Assembly: GCA_023375785.1 (NCBI GenBank)
Contig: SZWC01000827.1
Location: forward strand, 56,055-120,054
DNA: 64,000 nt
From: Penium margaritaceum
Lineage: Eukaryota; Streptophyta; Zygnematophyceae; Desmidiales; Peniaceae
Reading direction: 5' to 3'
This document shows, one piece after another, positions 23,701-35,100 of this stretch. The notes under the pieces were generated by a model. The model made no database searches and was not told where the DNA came from. It saw nothing but the letters and a program-made list of their open reading frames with translations. The translations under genes were made by a program, and so were the position numbers. How positions within the stretch are numbered: the first letter of the stretch is position 1; each line of letters opens with the position of its first letter.

Positions 23701-26700
23701 ACTATGCCCTAGTTGCGTCCTACTTACGTCCTATGTGCGTCCTACTTACCCCCTACGTATGCCATACTTGCGCCCTAGTTGCGGTCTAGTTGCGCCCTAG
23801 TTGTGCCCTAGTTGCACTTTAGTTAGACACTAGCTACGCCCTAGTTGCGCCACAGTTGCACTCTAGCTGCATCATAGTTGCACCCTAGATGCACCCTAGT
23901 TGCGCCCTAGTTACGCCCTACTTGTGACCTAGTTACGCCCTAGTTGTACCCTGGTTGCGCCCTACTCGTGCCCTACTTGCGCCCTAGTTTTGCCCTAGTT
24001 GCGCCTCAGTTAGACAAGAGCTACACCCTAGTTATGCCCGTGTTGTGTCCTAGTTGCACCCTACTTGCGCCCAACTTGTGCCCTAGTTGCACCCTAGTTC
24101 CGCCCTACTTGGATCCTACTTGCGCCCTAGTTGTGTTCTAGTTGTACCCTAGTTACACCCTAGTTGCACCTCAGTTGGGCACTAGCTACACCCTAGTTGC
24201 ATCCTAGTTGTGCCCTAGTTACACCATAGTTGTGCCATACTTGAGCCCTACTTGCACCCCATTTGTGCCCTAGTTGTGCCCTAGTTGCGCCCTAGTAAAC
24301 CTTAGTTGCGCCTCAGTTGGATACTAGCTACATCCTAGATGCGCCCTAGTTGCGCCCTAGTTGCGTCCTAGTTGCGTCCTAATTACACTCTACTTGCATC
24401 CTAGTTGCACCCTAGTTCCGTCCTAGTTGCGTCTCAGTTGGGCACTAGTTATGCCCTAGTAGTGTCCTAGTTACGCCCTAGTTACACCCCGAGTTGCACC
24501 TTCGTTGCGCCTTAGTTACGCCCTAGTTGTACCCTACTTGCGCCCTACTTGCGCCCTAGTTGTGCCCTACTCGTCCCCTACTTGTGCCATACTTGCATCC
24601 TAGTTGTGCCTTATTTTTCCCCAACTTGCACCCTACTTGCGCCCTGTATGCGTACTAGTTGCACCCTACTTGCGCCCTACTTGAGCCCTACTTACTCCGT
24701 AGTTGGGCCCTAGTTGCACCCTAGTTGCGTCCTACTTACATCCTACTTGCGTCCTAGTTGTGTCCTAGTTGTGCCCTAGTTGTTCCCTAGTTGCACCCTA
24801 GTTGCAACCTCTTTGTGCCCTAGTAACGTCCTACTTGATCCCTAGTTGCACCCAAGTTGTGTCCTAGTTGCGCCCTAGTTGCGCCCTAGTTGCGCCCTAG
24901 TTGCATCCTAGTTACGCCTCAATAGGCACTAGCTACGCCCTAGTCACGCCCTAGTTGAGCTCTAGTTGTTCCCTACTTGGACCCTACGCGGGTCCTAGTT
25001 GCGTCCTAGTTGTGCCCTAGTTGCGTCCTAGTTGTCCTCATGTTTTTCCATAATTGTGCCTCAGTTGGGCACTAGATAGGTCCTATTTGCATCCTAGTTT
25101 CGCCCTTCTTGCGTCCTAGTTGCACCCTAGTTACACAATACTTGTGACTTACTTGCGTCCCAATTGCGCCATACTTGCACCCTACTTGTGCCCTTCTTGC
25201 GTCCTAGTTTCACCCTAGTTGCGTCCTAGTTGCGCCCTACTTACACTCTGCTTGCTCCCTACTTGCGTGCTAGTTGCGCCCTAGTAGCGCCCTACTTGTA
25301 ACCTACTTATGACATAGTTGCACCCTAGTTGTGCCCTAGTTGCACCCTAGTTGTGCCCTAGCCGGGCCCTCGTTGTGCCCTAGTTGCGCCTCAGTTGGAC
25401 ACTAGCTACGACCTAGTTGCACCCTAGTTGTGTCCTAGTTGCGCCCTACTTGCGCCCTACTTGCGCCCTAGTTGCATTTTAGTTGCGCCCTAGTTGTGCC
25501 CTAGTTGTACCCTAGTTGTTCCCTAGCTGTGCCACAGTTGGAGACTAGCTACGCCCTAGTTGCGCCCTAGTTACATCCTAGTTGCACCCTACTTGCACCC
25601 TATTTGTGCCCTACTTGCGTCCTAGTTACACCCTAGTTGCGCCCTAGGTGTTCCCTAGTTGTGCCTTAGTTGGGCACTAGCTACGCCCTAGTTGCGACAA
25701 AGTTGTACCATAGTTACGTCCTAGTTGCGCCCTAGACGCATCCTAGTTGCGCTCTAGTTGCGTCCTACTTGTGTCTTAATTACACCCTAGTTGTGCCCTA
25801 AATGCGCCCTACTTGTGTCCTACTTGCACCCTGATTGTGCCCTAGTTATGTCCTAGTTGCATCCTAGTTGCGTCCAACTTGCGCCCTACTTGTGCCCTAG
25901 ATGTGCCCTTCTTCCGTCCTAGCTGCGCCCGATTTGCACCCTAGTTGCGCCCTAGTGGTTCTTCTGTTTGGCACTAGCTAAGCCCTAGTTGTACCCTAGT
26001 TTTGCCCTAGTTGCACCCTAGTTGTGTCCTACTTGAGCCCTACGTGTGCCCTAATTGCGCCCTAGTTGCGTCCTAATTGCACCCTACATGCGTCCTACTT
26101 GCGCCATGCTTGCGCCCTAGTTGATCCCTAGATGCGCCCTAGTTGCGCCCTAGTTGTACCCAACTGGCTCTACTTGCGTCCTACCTGAGGCCTAGTTGCA
26201 CCCTAGTTGTGTCCTAGTTGCGCCCTACTTGCGTGCTACTTGCGCCCTAGTTGAGCCCTAGTTGCACCCTACTTGCGCCCTACTTGCGTCCTTGTTGCAC
26301 CTTAGTTGGACACTAGCTATGCCCTAGTTGTGCCCTAGTTGTTCCCTACTTGCGTCCTAGTTGTGCCCTAGTTGCGACCCACTTGCGCCCTAGTTGTGCC
26401 CTACTTGCGCAGTAGTTGCGCCTAGTTGGGACTCAGTTGGGCTCTAGCCACACTCTAGATGCGCCCTAGTTGCGCCCTAGGTGCACCTTAGTTACGTCCT
26501 ACTTGCGCCCTAGTTGCACCCTACTTGTGTCCTAGTCGCGCCCTAGTCGGGTCTCTGTTGGGCAATAGCTGCGCCCTAGTTACGCCCTAGTTGCGCCCTA
26601 GTTGGGTCCCTCTTGTGCCCTAATTGCGCCCTAGTTGGCCCTAGCTGCACCCTAGGTGCGGCCTAGTTGCGTCCTACTTTTGCCCTACTTGCGCCCTTGT

Positions 26701-27480
26701 TTTGTCCTAGTTGCGTCCTAGTTACGCCCTAGTTGCATCCTACTTGCGCCCTACTTGGACCCTAGTTGCACCATAGTTGCACCCTAGTTGCACCCTAGTT
26801 GCCCCTTACTTGCGCCCTAGTTGCGCCCTACTTGCGCCCTAACTGGATCCTAGTTGTGCATTAGTTGGACAATAGCTACGCCCTAGTTGCGCCCTAGTCA
26901 CACACTAGTTGCGTCCTAGTTGTGCCCTAATTGTGTCCTACTTGCGTCTTAGTTGTCCCCTGCTTGCGCCCTAGTTGCCCCCTACTTCGGCCCTAGTTGA
27001 ATCCTACTTTTGCCCTAGTTGTGCCATAGTTGCACCCTAGTTGCACCATAGTTACACCTCAGTTGGACACTGGCTACGCCCTAGTTGCACCCTAGTTGCA
27101 CCCTAGTTACGCCCTAGTAGCACCCTACTTGCACCCCCCTTGCGCCCTAGTTGTGTCCTAGTTGTGACCTAGTTGCGTCTTGGTTGTACCCTAGGTGCGC
27201 CCTAGTTGCGCCTCAGTTGGGCACTAGCTATGCCCTAGACGGCCCTAGTTGCACCCTTGTTGTGTCCTACTTCCGCCCTACTTGCGCCATACTTACATCC
27301 TAGTTGCACCCTAGTTGCGCCCTAGTTGCGCCCTAGTTGCACCCTAGTTGCGCCCTATTTGCGTCCTACTTGTGCCCTAGTTGCACCCTAGTTGCACCCT
27401 AGTTGCACCCTAGTTGCACCGTAGTTGCGTCTCAGTTGGGCACTAGCTACGCCCTAGTTGTGTCCTAGTTGCGCCTCAGT
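11758..27480. repeat. 11-bp minisatellite array, block 1
   Basis: About 15.7 kb of head-to-tail degenerate 11-bp units, consensus TTGCGCCCTAG. Common variants are TTGTGCC, TTGCACC, TTGCGTCC and TTAC in the first half, and CTAC for CTAG at the end. Nearly all units keep 11-bp phase, with scattered one-base gains or losses. A three-unit variant (CTCAG, TTGGGCACTAG, CTACG) recurs throughout. No unrelated sequence is visible inside the block. Because the unit carries TAG and 11 is not a multiple of three, every forward frame meets TAG about every 33 bp unless CTAC replaces CTAG. Short Cys/Pro/Leu-rich reading frames inside are therefore by-products. Confidence 0.97.
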
Positions 27481-27916
27481 GTCGGCCGACCCGGAATCCA
27501 GAAAACGTATCCATACGCATGTCGCACACCCATATGGACATGGATGACCCATGTCCCGTCCAAAACATCCATGGCACGCGCCCTGTAGCATAAGAGATAG
27601 GGTCTCCGAGCGCGCGTCTCGAGCCTCTCCGAGACTGAGGGGCCGAAACTGGTGCAGACCAGAAATCGAGAAAACGCATCCATACACACGTTGCACGCCC
27701 ATATGGACACGGATGACCCAAGTCCTGCTCGAAAAATCAATGGCATGTGCCCTGGAGTATACGACGTAGGGTCTCCGAGCACGCGTCTCGAGCTTCTCCG
27801 AGCGCACGTCTCCATGCGCCCTGACCATGGCACCCAATACGGACCCGCGAGATACATCGCAAGTTCTGGTGGACAGAGGCACTTTCGTCTGCCGTCCCTA
27901 GATTCCCCCTTTGGCC
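27481..27916. repeat. spacer upstream of 26S with 169-bp tandem duplication
   Basis: Two copies of a 169-bp segment lie head to tail (about 27,488-27,656 and 27,657-27,805). Matching landmarks are GAAAACGTATCCATACGCAT at 27,501 against GAAAACGCATCCATACACAC at 27,670, and GGGTCTCCGAGC at 27,600 and 27,769. Several differences between copies are C/T or G/A. The position just before 26S suggests internal transcribed spacer 2, but no 5.8S gene lies upstream, so this could be other DNA joined to the 26S 5' end. Confidence 0.7.
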
Positions 27917-27933
27917 TCAAGTCAGTCAGGAGC

Positions 27934-27971
<38 letters not shown>

Positions 27972-30900
27972 TCATCTGACCAGGATTTTCCTAGTAGCGG
28001 CGAGCGAAGCGGGAAGAGCCCAACTTGAAAATCTGGGACCTTGTGTCTCCAAATTGTAGTCCATCGAAGCGTTCTCAGCGGCGGACCGGGCCCAAGTTCT
28101 CTGGAACGAGACATCAGAGACGGTGAGAGCCCCATCGACCCCGGACCTGTCGCACCACGAGGCGCTGTCCACGAGTCGGGTTGCTTGAGAATTGAGCCCT
28201 AATTGGGCGGTAAATTCCATCTCAGGCAAATGCAGGCGAGAGACCAATAGCGAACAAGTACCGCGAGGGAAAGATGAAAAGAACGTTGGAAAGGGAGTTA
28301 AAAAGTGCTTGAAATTGTTCAGCTTATGGGGACAATGGATGCGCCCTGGCCACGAGCGGAACGGGCGACTGGTCCTCAGTTGGTGCAGGGTGCTGGCCAG
28401 CACGGCTCTTGCCGTAGGACAAAGCCTTTTCATGCCACGGTGGGGGCCGAGGACGAAGCATGCGCCCTTCTGGGTGGGCCCTGGCACCTGCACGCTCATG
28501 GCGCTAGCCCGATGCTTCCGTATGACCCATTTTGAAACACGGACCAAGGAGTGGAACATGTGCGAGAGTCGGCGGGCAGCAAACCCGTGGGCGCAAGTAA
28601 CCTGAGCGGCGGGATCCTCTCCTCGGGGGGGTGCACCGTCGGTCAACCATGATTTTCTGTGAAAGGTTTGAGTCGGAGCGTGCCTGTTGTGACCCAAAAG
28701 ATGGTGAACCATGCATGAGCAGGACAAAGCCAGATGAAACTCTGGTGGAGGCTCGTAGCGATACTGACGTGCAAATCGTTCGTCAGACTTGGGTTAGGGG
28801 CAAAAGACTAATCAAACTATCTAGTAGCTGTCTAGGTGAAGTGAATGATTAGCGGCCTCGGAGGAGAAGCGCCCACGACCGATTCTCAAACTTCATATGG
28901 GCAAGACGCCGGGGATTGCTCAAGTGAACCCCGGCACCAAATTGGAGCTCCAAGTGGTCTATTTTTGGTAAGCAGAACTGGCAATGCGGGATAAACCGAA
29001 AGCCGGGCTACGGCGTCCACCTGTGCACTAACCTTGATCCCAGAAAGGGTGTTAATTGATGAAGACAGCAGGACGGTGGTCATGGAAGTCGAAATCCACT
29101 ACAAAGTGTGTAACAACTCACCTGCCAAATCAATTAGCCCCGAAATGGATGGCTCTGAAGCGCGCGGCCTAAGCCCGGCCATCGGGACGAATGCGAGGCC
29201 CTGATGAGTAGGAGGACGCAGGGGTGGCCGCGCAGCCTGGGGCGTGAGCCGGGGTGAAGCCGCCCCTGGTGCAGATATTGGTGGTAGTAGCAAATATTCA
29301 AATGACAACTTTGAAGACTGAAGTGGAGAAAGGTTCCATGTGAACAGCAATTGGACATGGGTTAGTCGACCCTAAGAGATGGGGCAACTCTGTGTCAAGG
29401 GCAAAATTCGCGCCGTTCATCGAAATGGAATCAGGTGAATCTTCCCGAAACGGGACACGGCGGCTGGCGGCGATGTGAGCGAGTCCAGAGACGTTGTCGG
29501 GGGCCTCAGGAAGAGTTCTATTTTATTTTTAACAGCCCGTCCACCCTGAAAATGGATTACCCGGAGATAGGGTCCAGCGGCTAGCAAAGTATCGCAAGTC
29601 TTGCAGTGTCCGGTGCGCCCCCGAAGGCCCTTGAAAATCCAGAGGAGCGGATACCGTTCGCGTCTGGTCGTACTCATAACCGCATCCGGTCTCCAAGGCG
29701 AACATCCTCTGGTTGATGGAAGAATGTAGGTAAGGGAAGTCAGCAAAATAGATCTGTAACTTCGGGAAAAGGATTGGCTCTGAGGGTTGGGCCTAGGGGT
29801 CCATGCCTCGATGCTGCAGGCTGTCGGCGGTCTGCCCGAGCTGCTCCCATGGCGAGGGTGGACCGCCGCGTGCTGACCGGCCGACGGGCGTGGAACACTT
29901 CCCTCTCGGGGGAGGTTTCCCTAGGCAGTGAACAAACGGCTCAGAACTGGAACATACAAGGGGAGTCCGACTGTTAAATTAAAACAAAGCATTGCGATGG
30001 TCCCAACGGATATTGACGCAATGTGAATTCTGCCCAGTGCTTTGAATGTCAAAGTGAAGAAATTCAACCAAGCGCGGGTGAACGGCAGGAGTAACTATGA
30101 ATCTCTTAAGGTAGCTAAATGCCTCGTCATCTAATTAGTGATGCGCATGAATGGATTAACAAGATTTCCACAGTCCCTATCTACTATCAAGTGAAACAGA
30201 GCCAAGGGAACGGCCTTGGAAAATCATCGGAGAAAGAAGACCCTGTTGATCTTGACTCTAGTCCGACTTTGTGAAATGACTCAGGAGGTGAAGTTGTAAG
30301 TGGGGGGGCAACCGCAAGGGAAATACCACTCCTCTTGATGTTATTTTAATTATTCCGTAAGGTGGAGGCGGGGCTCTGCCTCTGCTTCTAGCATTAAGGC
30401 TTCGGCCGATCCAGGCGGATGACATTGTCAGGTGGGATTTTGGCTGGGGAGGCACATCTGTTAAAAGATAACACATGTGTCCTAATTTGAGCTCAATGAG
30501 AACAGAAATCTCGTGTGGAACAAAAGGGTAAAAGCTAATTTGATTCTGATTTTGAGTACAAATACAAACTGTGAAAACATGGCTTATTAATCCTTGAGTT
30601 TTTGGAATTTGACGCTAGGGGTGTCAGAAAAGCGACCACAGTCTTAACTGGCTTGTGGCAGCCAAGCGTTCATAGAAACACTGCTTTTTGACCCTTTGAT
30701 GTCGGCTCTTCCTATCATTGCGAAGCAGAATTCGCAAAGTGTGGCATTGTTCACCCACCAATAGGGAACGTGAACTAGGTTTAGACCGTCGTAAGACAGG
30801 TTGGTTTTACCCTACTAATGATCTGGTGCCGTAAAAGTAATTCAACTTAGTACAAGAGGAACTGTTGATTCACATAATTGGTGATTGCGCTTGGCTGAAA

Positions 30901-31180
30901 AGCCAGTGACGCGAAGCTACCATGTGTAGGATTATGACTGAACGCCTCTAATTCAGAATTTATCCTGGAAGCGGCACTCTTTACACCTCCCCGGGTGTTA
31001 TCCCATTCAAAATACGGACGCCTGTGTGCCTCCGAGAGCATATTTCATGATTGTTCTGGACCAATTCCGAATGCTCGGTGAGATAAATCATTTGCAGGCG
31101 ACTTCAACCATAACAGGGTATTGTAAGTGTAGAGTAACCTTGCTGCCACAATCCACTGAGGTTCAGCCTCTGTTGTACCA
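27917..31180 (+). rRNA. 26S (large-subunit) rRNA, probably a decayed copy
   Basis: About 3.26 kb, close to the usual 3.4 kb of plant 26S. The 5' end has the hallmark CCCGCTGAATTTAAGCATAT, followed by AAGCGGAGGAAAA. Other conserved blocks follow in order: AGCGAACAAGTACCGCGAGG near 28,250, CTCTTAAGGTAGC near 30,103, GAAGACCCTGTTGA near 30,236, the sarcin-ricin region near 30,849, and GGGTATTGTAAGTG with CCACTGAGGTTCAGCC at the 3' end. The product would be the catalytic RNA of the large ribosomal subunit. Several normally invariant bases differ: the sarcin-ricin loop reads AGTACAAGAGGA instead of AGTACGAGAGGA, the domain V block reads ATGAATCTCTTAAGG instead of ATGACTCTCTTAAGG, and GTTGATCTTGACT replaces GTTGAGCTTGACT. 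Consensus sequences are from memory. These changes, many of the CG-to-TG/CA type, suggest a non-functional copy. The 3' end is placed by similarity and could shift by about 20 bp. Confidence 0.85.
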
Positions 31181-31197
31181 AGTTGTTCCTCCGGGAA

Positions 31198-31226
31198 CTC
31201 CCCTCCCCTCCCCTCCCCTCTCCCCC
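31198..31226. repeat. CCCTC microsatellite
   Basis: About five copies of CCCTC starting 18 bp after the 26S 3' end. A pyrimidine run just after 26S could contribute to RNA polymerase I termination or 3' processing, but that is inference from position only. Confidence 0.8.
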
Positions 31227-31427
31227 TAACGAGATGTTCGCTTTTGGGAACACATGCGGGTTTGACTCCCGCTCGTGTTTCAACCCATTCCACTGCATGA
31301 ACAGCCTGCAAACCCGCCCACACACTGCCCTCACACACGAACACACTCTCCTGCCTGCACAGAACACACACCCACATCCACATCCACACGTCACCCACCC
31401 TTTCCATGCCCACCTGCTCCTACCAAC

Positions 31428-31567
31428 CCAAGCGCCCGCATGCCTCTTTCCCACTCCACGAGTCGTACCCACCCAGGCATCCCCATGCCTGTTTTCCACC
31501 CCATGGATCATACCATCCCAAGCGCCCGCACCCCTCTTTTCCACTCCACGAGTCGTACCAACCCGCT
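31428..31567. repeat. roughly 45-bp imperfect tandem repeat, three copies
   Basis: The outer copies share AAGCGCCCGCA, CCTCTTT and CCACTCCACGAGTCGTACC. The middle copy is more diverged (CATGCCTGTTTTCCACCCCATGGATCATACC). Short subrepeats of this kind are normal in rDNA intergenic spacers. Confidence 0.75.
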
Positions 31568-31944
31568 CGGCATCCCACGCACACACCACACACCTCTCTC
31601 TTGTCCCTTCCTTCGTAGCCTTGTCCCATTCGCCTCCCGTTAATCCCACCACTTTGACCCACTAAAACTACAAGCCTCCACAGTGCATGACCGCCTCCCT
31701 CTCGTCGCATTCGTACGTTGCTACCGCCATCCCACCCACCCCTCCTCAACACCGCCCATGCTGCCCAGTCCCTAAACCATTTCCATGTGCACCTCCGTCC
31801 TCTTTCCCACACCCCCTCCCCTCCTCCCCATGTGAAAAAAAAATGCATCGACGTTCCCAACACCGCCCATTCCGCTCGACCACGTTACATCCCCGTGCCT
31901 GCTCAAGAACGTGTCACATTCTCGACCCATCCCTTTCAAAGTGT

Positions 31945-32060
31945 GGTACAATCATACCTGGGCAACTACTACGGATCTCATTCAAAATCTGCAGATAAGA
32001 GCCAATGGGCCAGAATAGTACTGGGATGGGTGGCCTCCCGGGAATTCCTGGTGTCATACC
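31945..32060 (+). rRNA. 5S rRNA gene or 5S pseudogene, linked to 26S
   Basis: About 116 bp aligning end to end with plant 5S rRNA: GGTACAATCATACC at the 5' end, CGGATCTCATTCAAAATCTGC in place of CGGATCCCATCAGAACTCCG, then GAATAGTACTGGGATGGGTG and CTCCCGGGAATTCCTGGTGT, ending GTCATACC. The outer bases still pair (GGTA with TACC), but the next pairs of helix I look mismatched. The internal RNA polymerase III promoter is altered: AGATAAGAGCC stands where AGTTAAGCGCC or similar is usual. 5S RNA is a structural part of the large ribosomal subunit. It lies 765 bp after 26S on the same strand, the linked arrangement of bryophytes and some streptophyte algae. The promoter and stem changes favour a decayed copy, matching the 26S. 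Confidence 0.75.
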
Positions 32061-32118
32061 TATTTCAATCTCCCAAAGGCCGACCCCAATCGTCTCCAAG
32101 ACTAGGACACGAATGCCG

Positions 32119-35100
32119 CAGTTGCACCCTAGTTGCACCCTAGTTGCGCTCTAGGTGTGCCCCAGTTGTTCCCTAGTGGCGCCCTACTTGCACCCTCATT
32201 GTGTCCTACTTGCGCCCTAGTTGCGTCCTAGTTGCACCTCAATTGGACACTAGCTACACCCTACTTGTGTCCTAGTTGCGCCCTAGTTGTGCCCTACTTG
32301 CACCCTACTTGTACCCTACTTGCACCCTAGTTGCACCTTACTTGCACCCTACTTGCGCCCTACATATGCCCTGGTTCTGTCCTAGTTGCGTCCTAGTTGT
32401 GTCCTACTTGTACCCCACACCCTAGTTGCACCCTAGTTACGCCCGAGTTGTGCCCTAGTTGCGCCCTGTGTCTCAGTTGGACGCTAGCTGCACCCTAGTT
32501 GGACGCCAATTGAGTCCTAATTGCACCCTACTTGCGCCCTAGTTGCATCCTACTTGTGACCTAGTTGCACCCTATTTGCGCCCTAGTTGTGTCCTAGGTG
32601 CGCCTCAGTTGGGCACTAACTACGTCCAAGTTGCATCCTAGTTGCGTCCGTGTTGTGCCCTACTTGCGCCGTACTTGCACCATACTTGCAACCTAGTTGT
32701 GCCCTTGCTGCACCCTAGTTAAGTCCTGCTTACACCCTACTTATACCCTAGTTGTACCCTATTTTGCACCCTAGTTACGCCCAACTTGGGTCCTAGTTAC
32801 GTCCTACTTGCGCCCTAGTTACGTCCTACTTGTACCCTACTTGCGCCCTACTTGAACCCTACTTGTGCCTTACTTGCACCCTACTTGCATCCTAGTTGCG
32901 CCGTAGTTACACCCTAGTTGTGCCCTAGTTACGCCCTATTTGCGTCCTAGTTGCATCCTACTTGGGTCCTAGTTGTACCCTAATTACGCCCTAGTTACGT
33001 CCTAGTTATACCCTAGTTGTACCCTTGTTACGCCCTACTTCTGCCCTAGTTGCACCCTAGATGCACCTGAGTTGGGCACTAGCTACGCCCTAGTTGCGCC
33101 CTACTTGCACCACAGTTGCGGCAAACTTGTGCCCTACTTGTGTCCTAGTTGCGTCCTACTTGGCCCTAGTTGCGCCCGACCTATGTCCTAGATATTCCCT
33201 CGTTGCGCCTCAGGTGGGCACTAGCTACGCCCTAGTTGCGTCCTAGTTGCGCCCTAGTTGTCCTCTAGTTTCAACCTACTTGTGTCCTACTTGCACCCTA
33301 GTTACACCCTACTTGCGCCCTCGTTGCGCTCCAGTTGCTTCCTAGTTGCGTCCCAGTTGGGCACTAGCTATGACCAAGTTGCGCCCTTGTTGTGCCCTAG
33401 TTGCGTCCTAGTTGCGCCCTACTTACACCATAGTTGCGCCCTACTTGTATCCTAGTTGCGCCCTAGTTGCGGCCTAGTTACATCCCAGTTGGGCACTAGC
33501 TACGCTCTAGTTGCACCCTAGTTGCACCCTAGTTGCACCCTAGTTGTGCCCTAGTTGCGCTTCAGGTGGACACTAGCTATGCCCTAGTTGCACCCTACTT
33601 GCGTCCTAGTTACACCGTAGTTGCATCCTAGAGGCGTCCTACTTGCGTCCTACTTGCACCCTAGTTGTGTCCTTGTTGCGCCTTGGTTGCGTCCTACTTG
33701 TGCCCTACTTGCGCCCTACTTGTGCCCTAGTTGTGCCTAGTTGTGCCCTACTTACTTCCTACTTGCACCATACGTGCACCCTAGTTGCGTCCTAGTTGTA
33801 CCCTACTTGCGCCCTACTTTTCCCATAGTTAGGTCGTAGTTGCACCCTAGTTGCGTCCTAGTTGTGCCCTAGTTGCACCTAACTTGCACCCTAGTTGTGC
33901 CCTAGTTGCGCCTTGGTTAGACACTAGCTACGTCCTACTTGCGCCCTAGTTGCGCCCTAGTTGCACCCTAGTTGCACCCTAGTTGGGTCCTACTTGCACC
34001 CTACTTGCCCCCTAGTTGTGCCCTAAATGTGCCCTAGTTGCGTCTCAGTTGGGCACTAGCTACGCCCTAGTTGTACCCTAGTTGCACCCTTGTTGCACCG
34101 TCGTTGTGCCCTAGTTGCACCCTCGTTGTGCCCTAGTTGCACCCTAGATGCATCCTACATAAGTCCTACTTACGTCATAGTTATGTCCTCATTGTGCCCT
34201 AGTTGTGTCATACTTGCGTCCTACTTCCTTCCTAGTTGTGCCATATCTATGCCCTAGTTGCGCCCTACTTGCATCCTACTTGCACCCTACTTGCACCCTA
34301 GTTAGAGCCTAGTTGCACCCTACTTGTACCCTAGTTGCGTCCTACCTGCACCCTATTTGCCCCCTAGTTGCGCCCTAGTTGCACCCTAGTTGTGCCCGTG
34401 TTTCGCCCTAGTTACATCATACTTGCGCCCTAGTTGTGGCCTACTTGTGCCCTACTTGCACCCTAGTTGCACCCTAGTTGTGCTATAGTTACGTCATACT
34501 TGTGCCCTAGTTGTACCCTAGCTTCATCCTAGTTGTGCCCTTCTTGCGCCCTACTTGCGCCATACTTGCACCCTACTTGCACCCTACTTGCACCCTAGTT
34601 GCATCCTAGTTGTGTCCTAGTTGCGTCCTAGTTGCGCCTTGGTTAGGCACTAGCTAAGTCCTAGTTGCGCCCTTGTTGTACCCTAGTTGTGCCCTACTTG
34701 CGCCCTACTTGCGCCCTAGTTGCGCTCTACTTGCGTCCTAGATGCACCCTAGTTGCGCCCTAGTTGGGCCCTAGTTGCGTCCTAGTTACGCCCTACTTGT
34801 GCCATACTTGCACCCTACTTGTGCACTCCTTGCGCCCTAGTTGCGCCATAGTTGTACCCTAGTTGGGCCCTTGTTGCACCTCAGTTGGGGACTAGCTACA
34901 CCCTTGTTGCGTCCTCATTACGTCCTAGTTACGCCTCAGTTACACCCTAGTTGCACCCTACTTGCACCCTAGTTGCACCCTAGTTCTACCTTAGTTGCAT
35001 CCTACTTGCGCCCTATTTGAACCTTACTTGTGCCCTAGTTGCACCCTATTTGTGCTCTAGTTACAGCCTAGTTGTGCACTACTTGCGTCTTATTTGCATC

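Larger units (their letters stand above)
31181..31944. other. 26S-5S intergenic spacer
   Basis: Strongly pyrimidine-rich (C/T) on the forward strand. It contains a CCCTC tract (31,198-31,226), a repeated segment of roughly 45 bp (31,428-31,567) and a short A-run at 31,836-31,845. The reading frames here (His/Pro/Thr-rich) follow from the base composition and are not genes. No second rRNA lies between 26S and 5S. Confidence 0.75.
27481..32118 (+). other. rDNA fragment inserted in the satellite
   Basis: A 4.6-kb block with spacer, 26S rRNA, intergenic spacer and 5S in one orientation, flanked on both sides by the 11-bp array. CAGT occurs at both junctions (27,477-27,480 and 32,119-32,122), a possible four-base duplication or microhomology. 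No 18S or 5.8S sequence was found, so only the 3' part of an rDNA unit is present. Confidence 0.85.

Noticed and set aside
27481-27916. 5.8S rRNA upstream of 26S
   Set aside because: None of the conserved 5.8S blocks (such as the CGATGAAGAACG region) is visible.
27972-28727. 251-codon reverse-strand reading frame
   Set aside because: It lies wholly within the conserved 26S rRNA sequence and is an antisense shadow.
31183-31998. Pro/His/Thr-rich reading frames after 26S, up to 182 codons
   Set aside because: They come from the pyrimidine-rich rDNA spacer and overlap on both strands and several frames. No domain is present.
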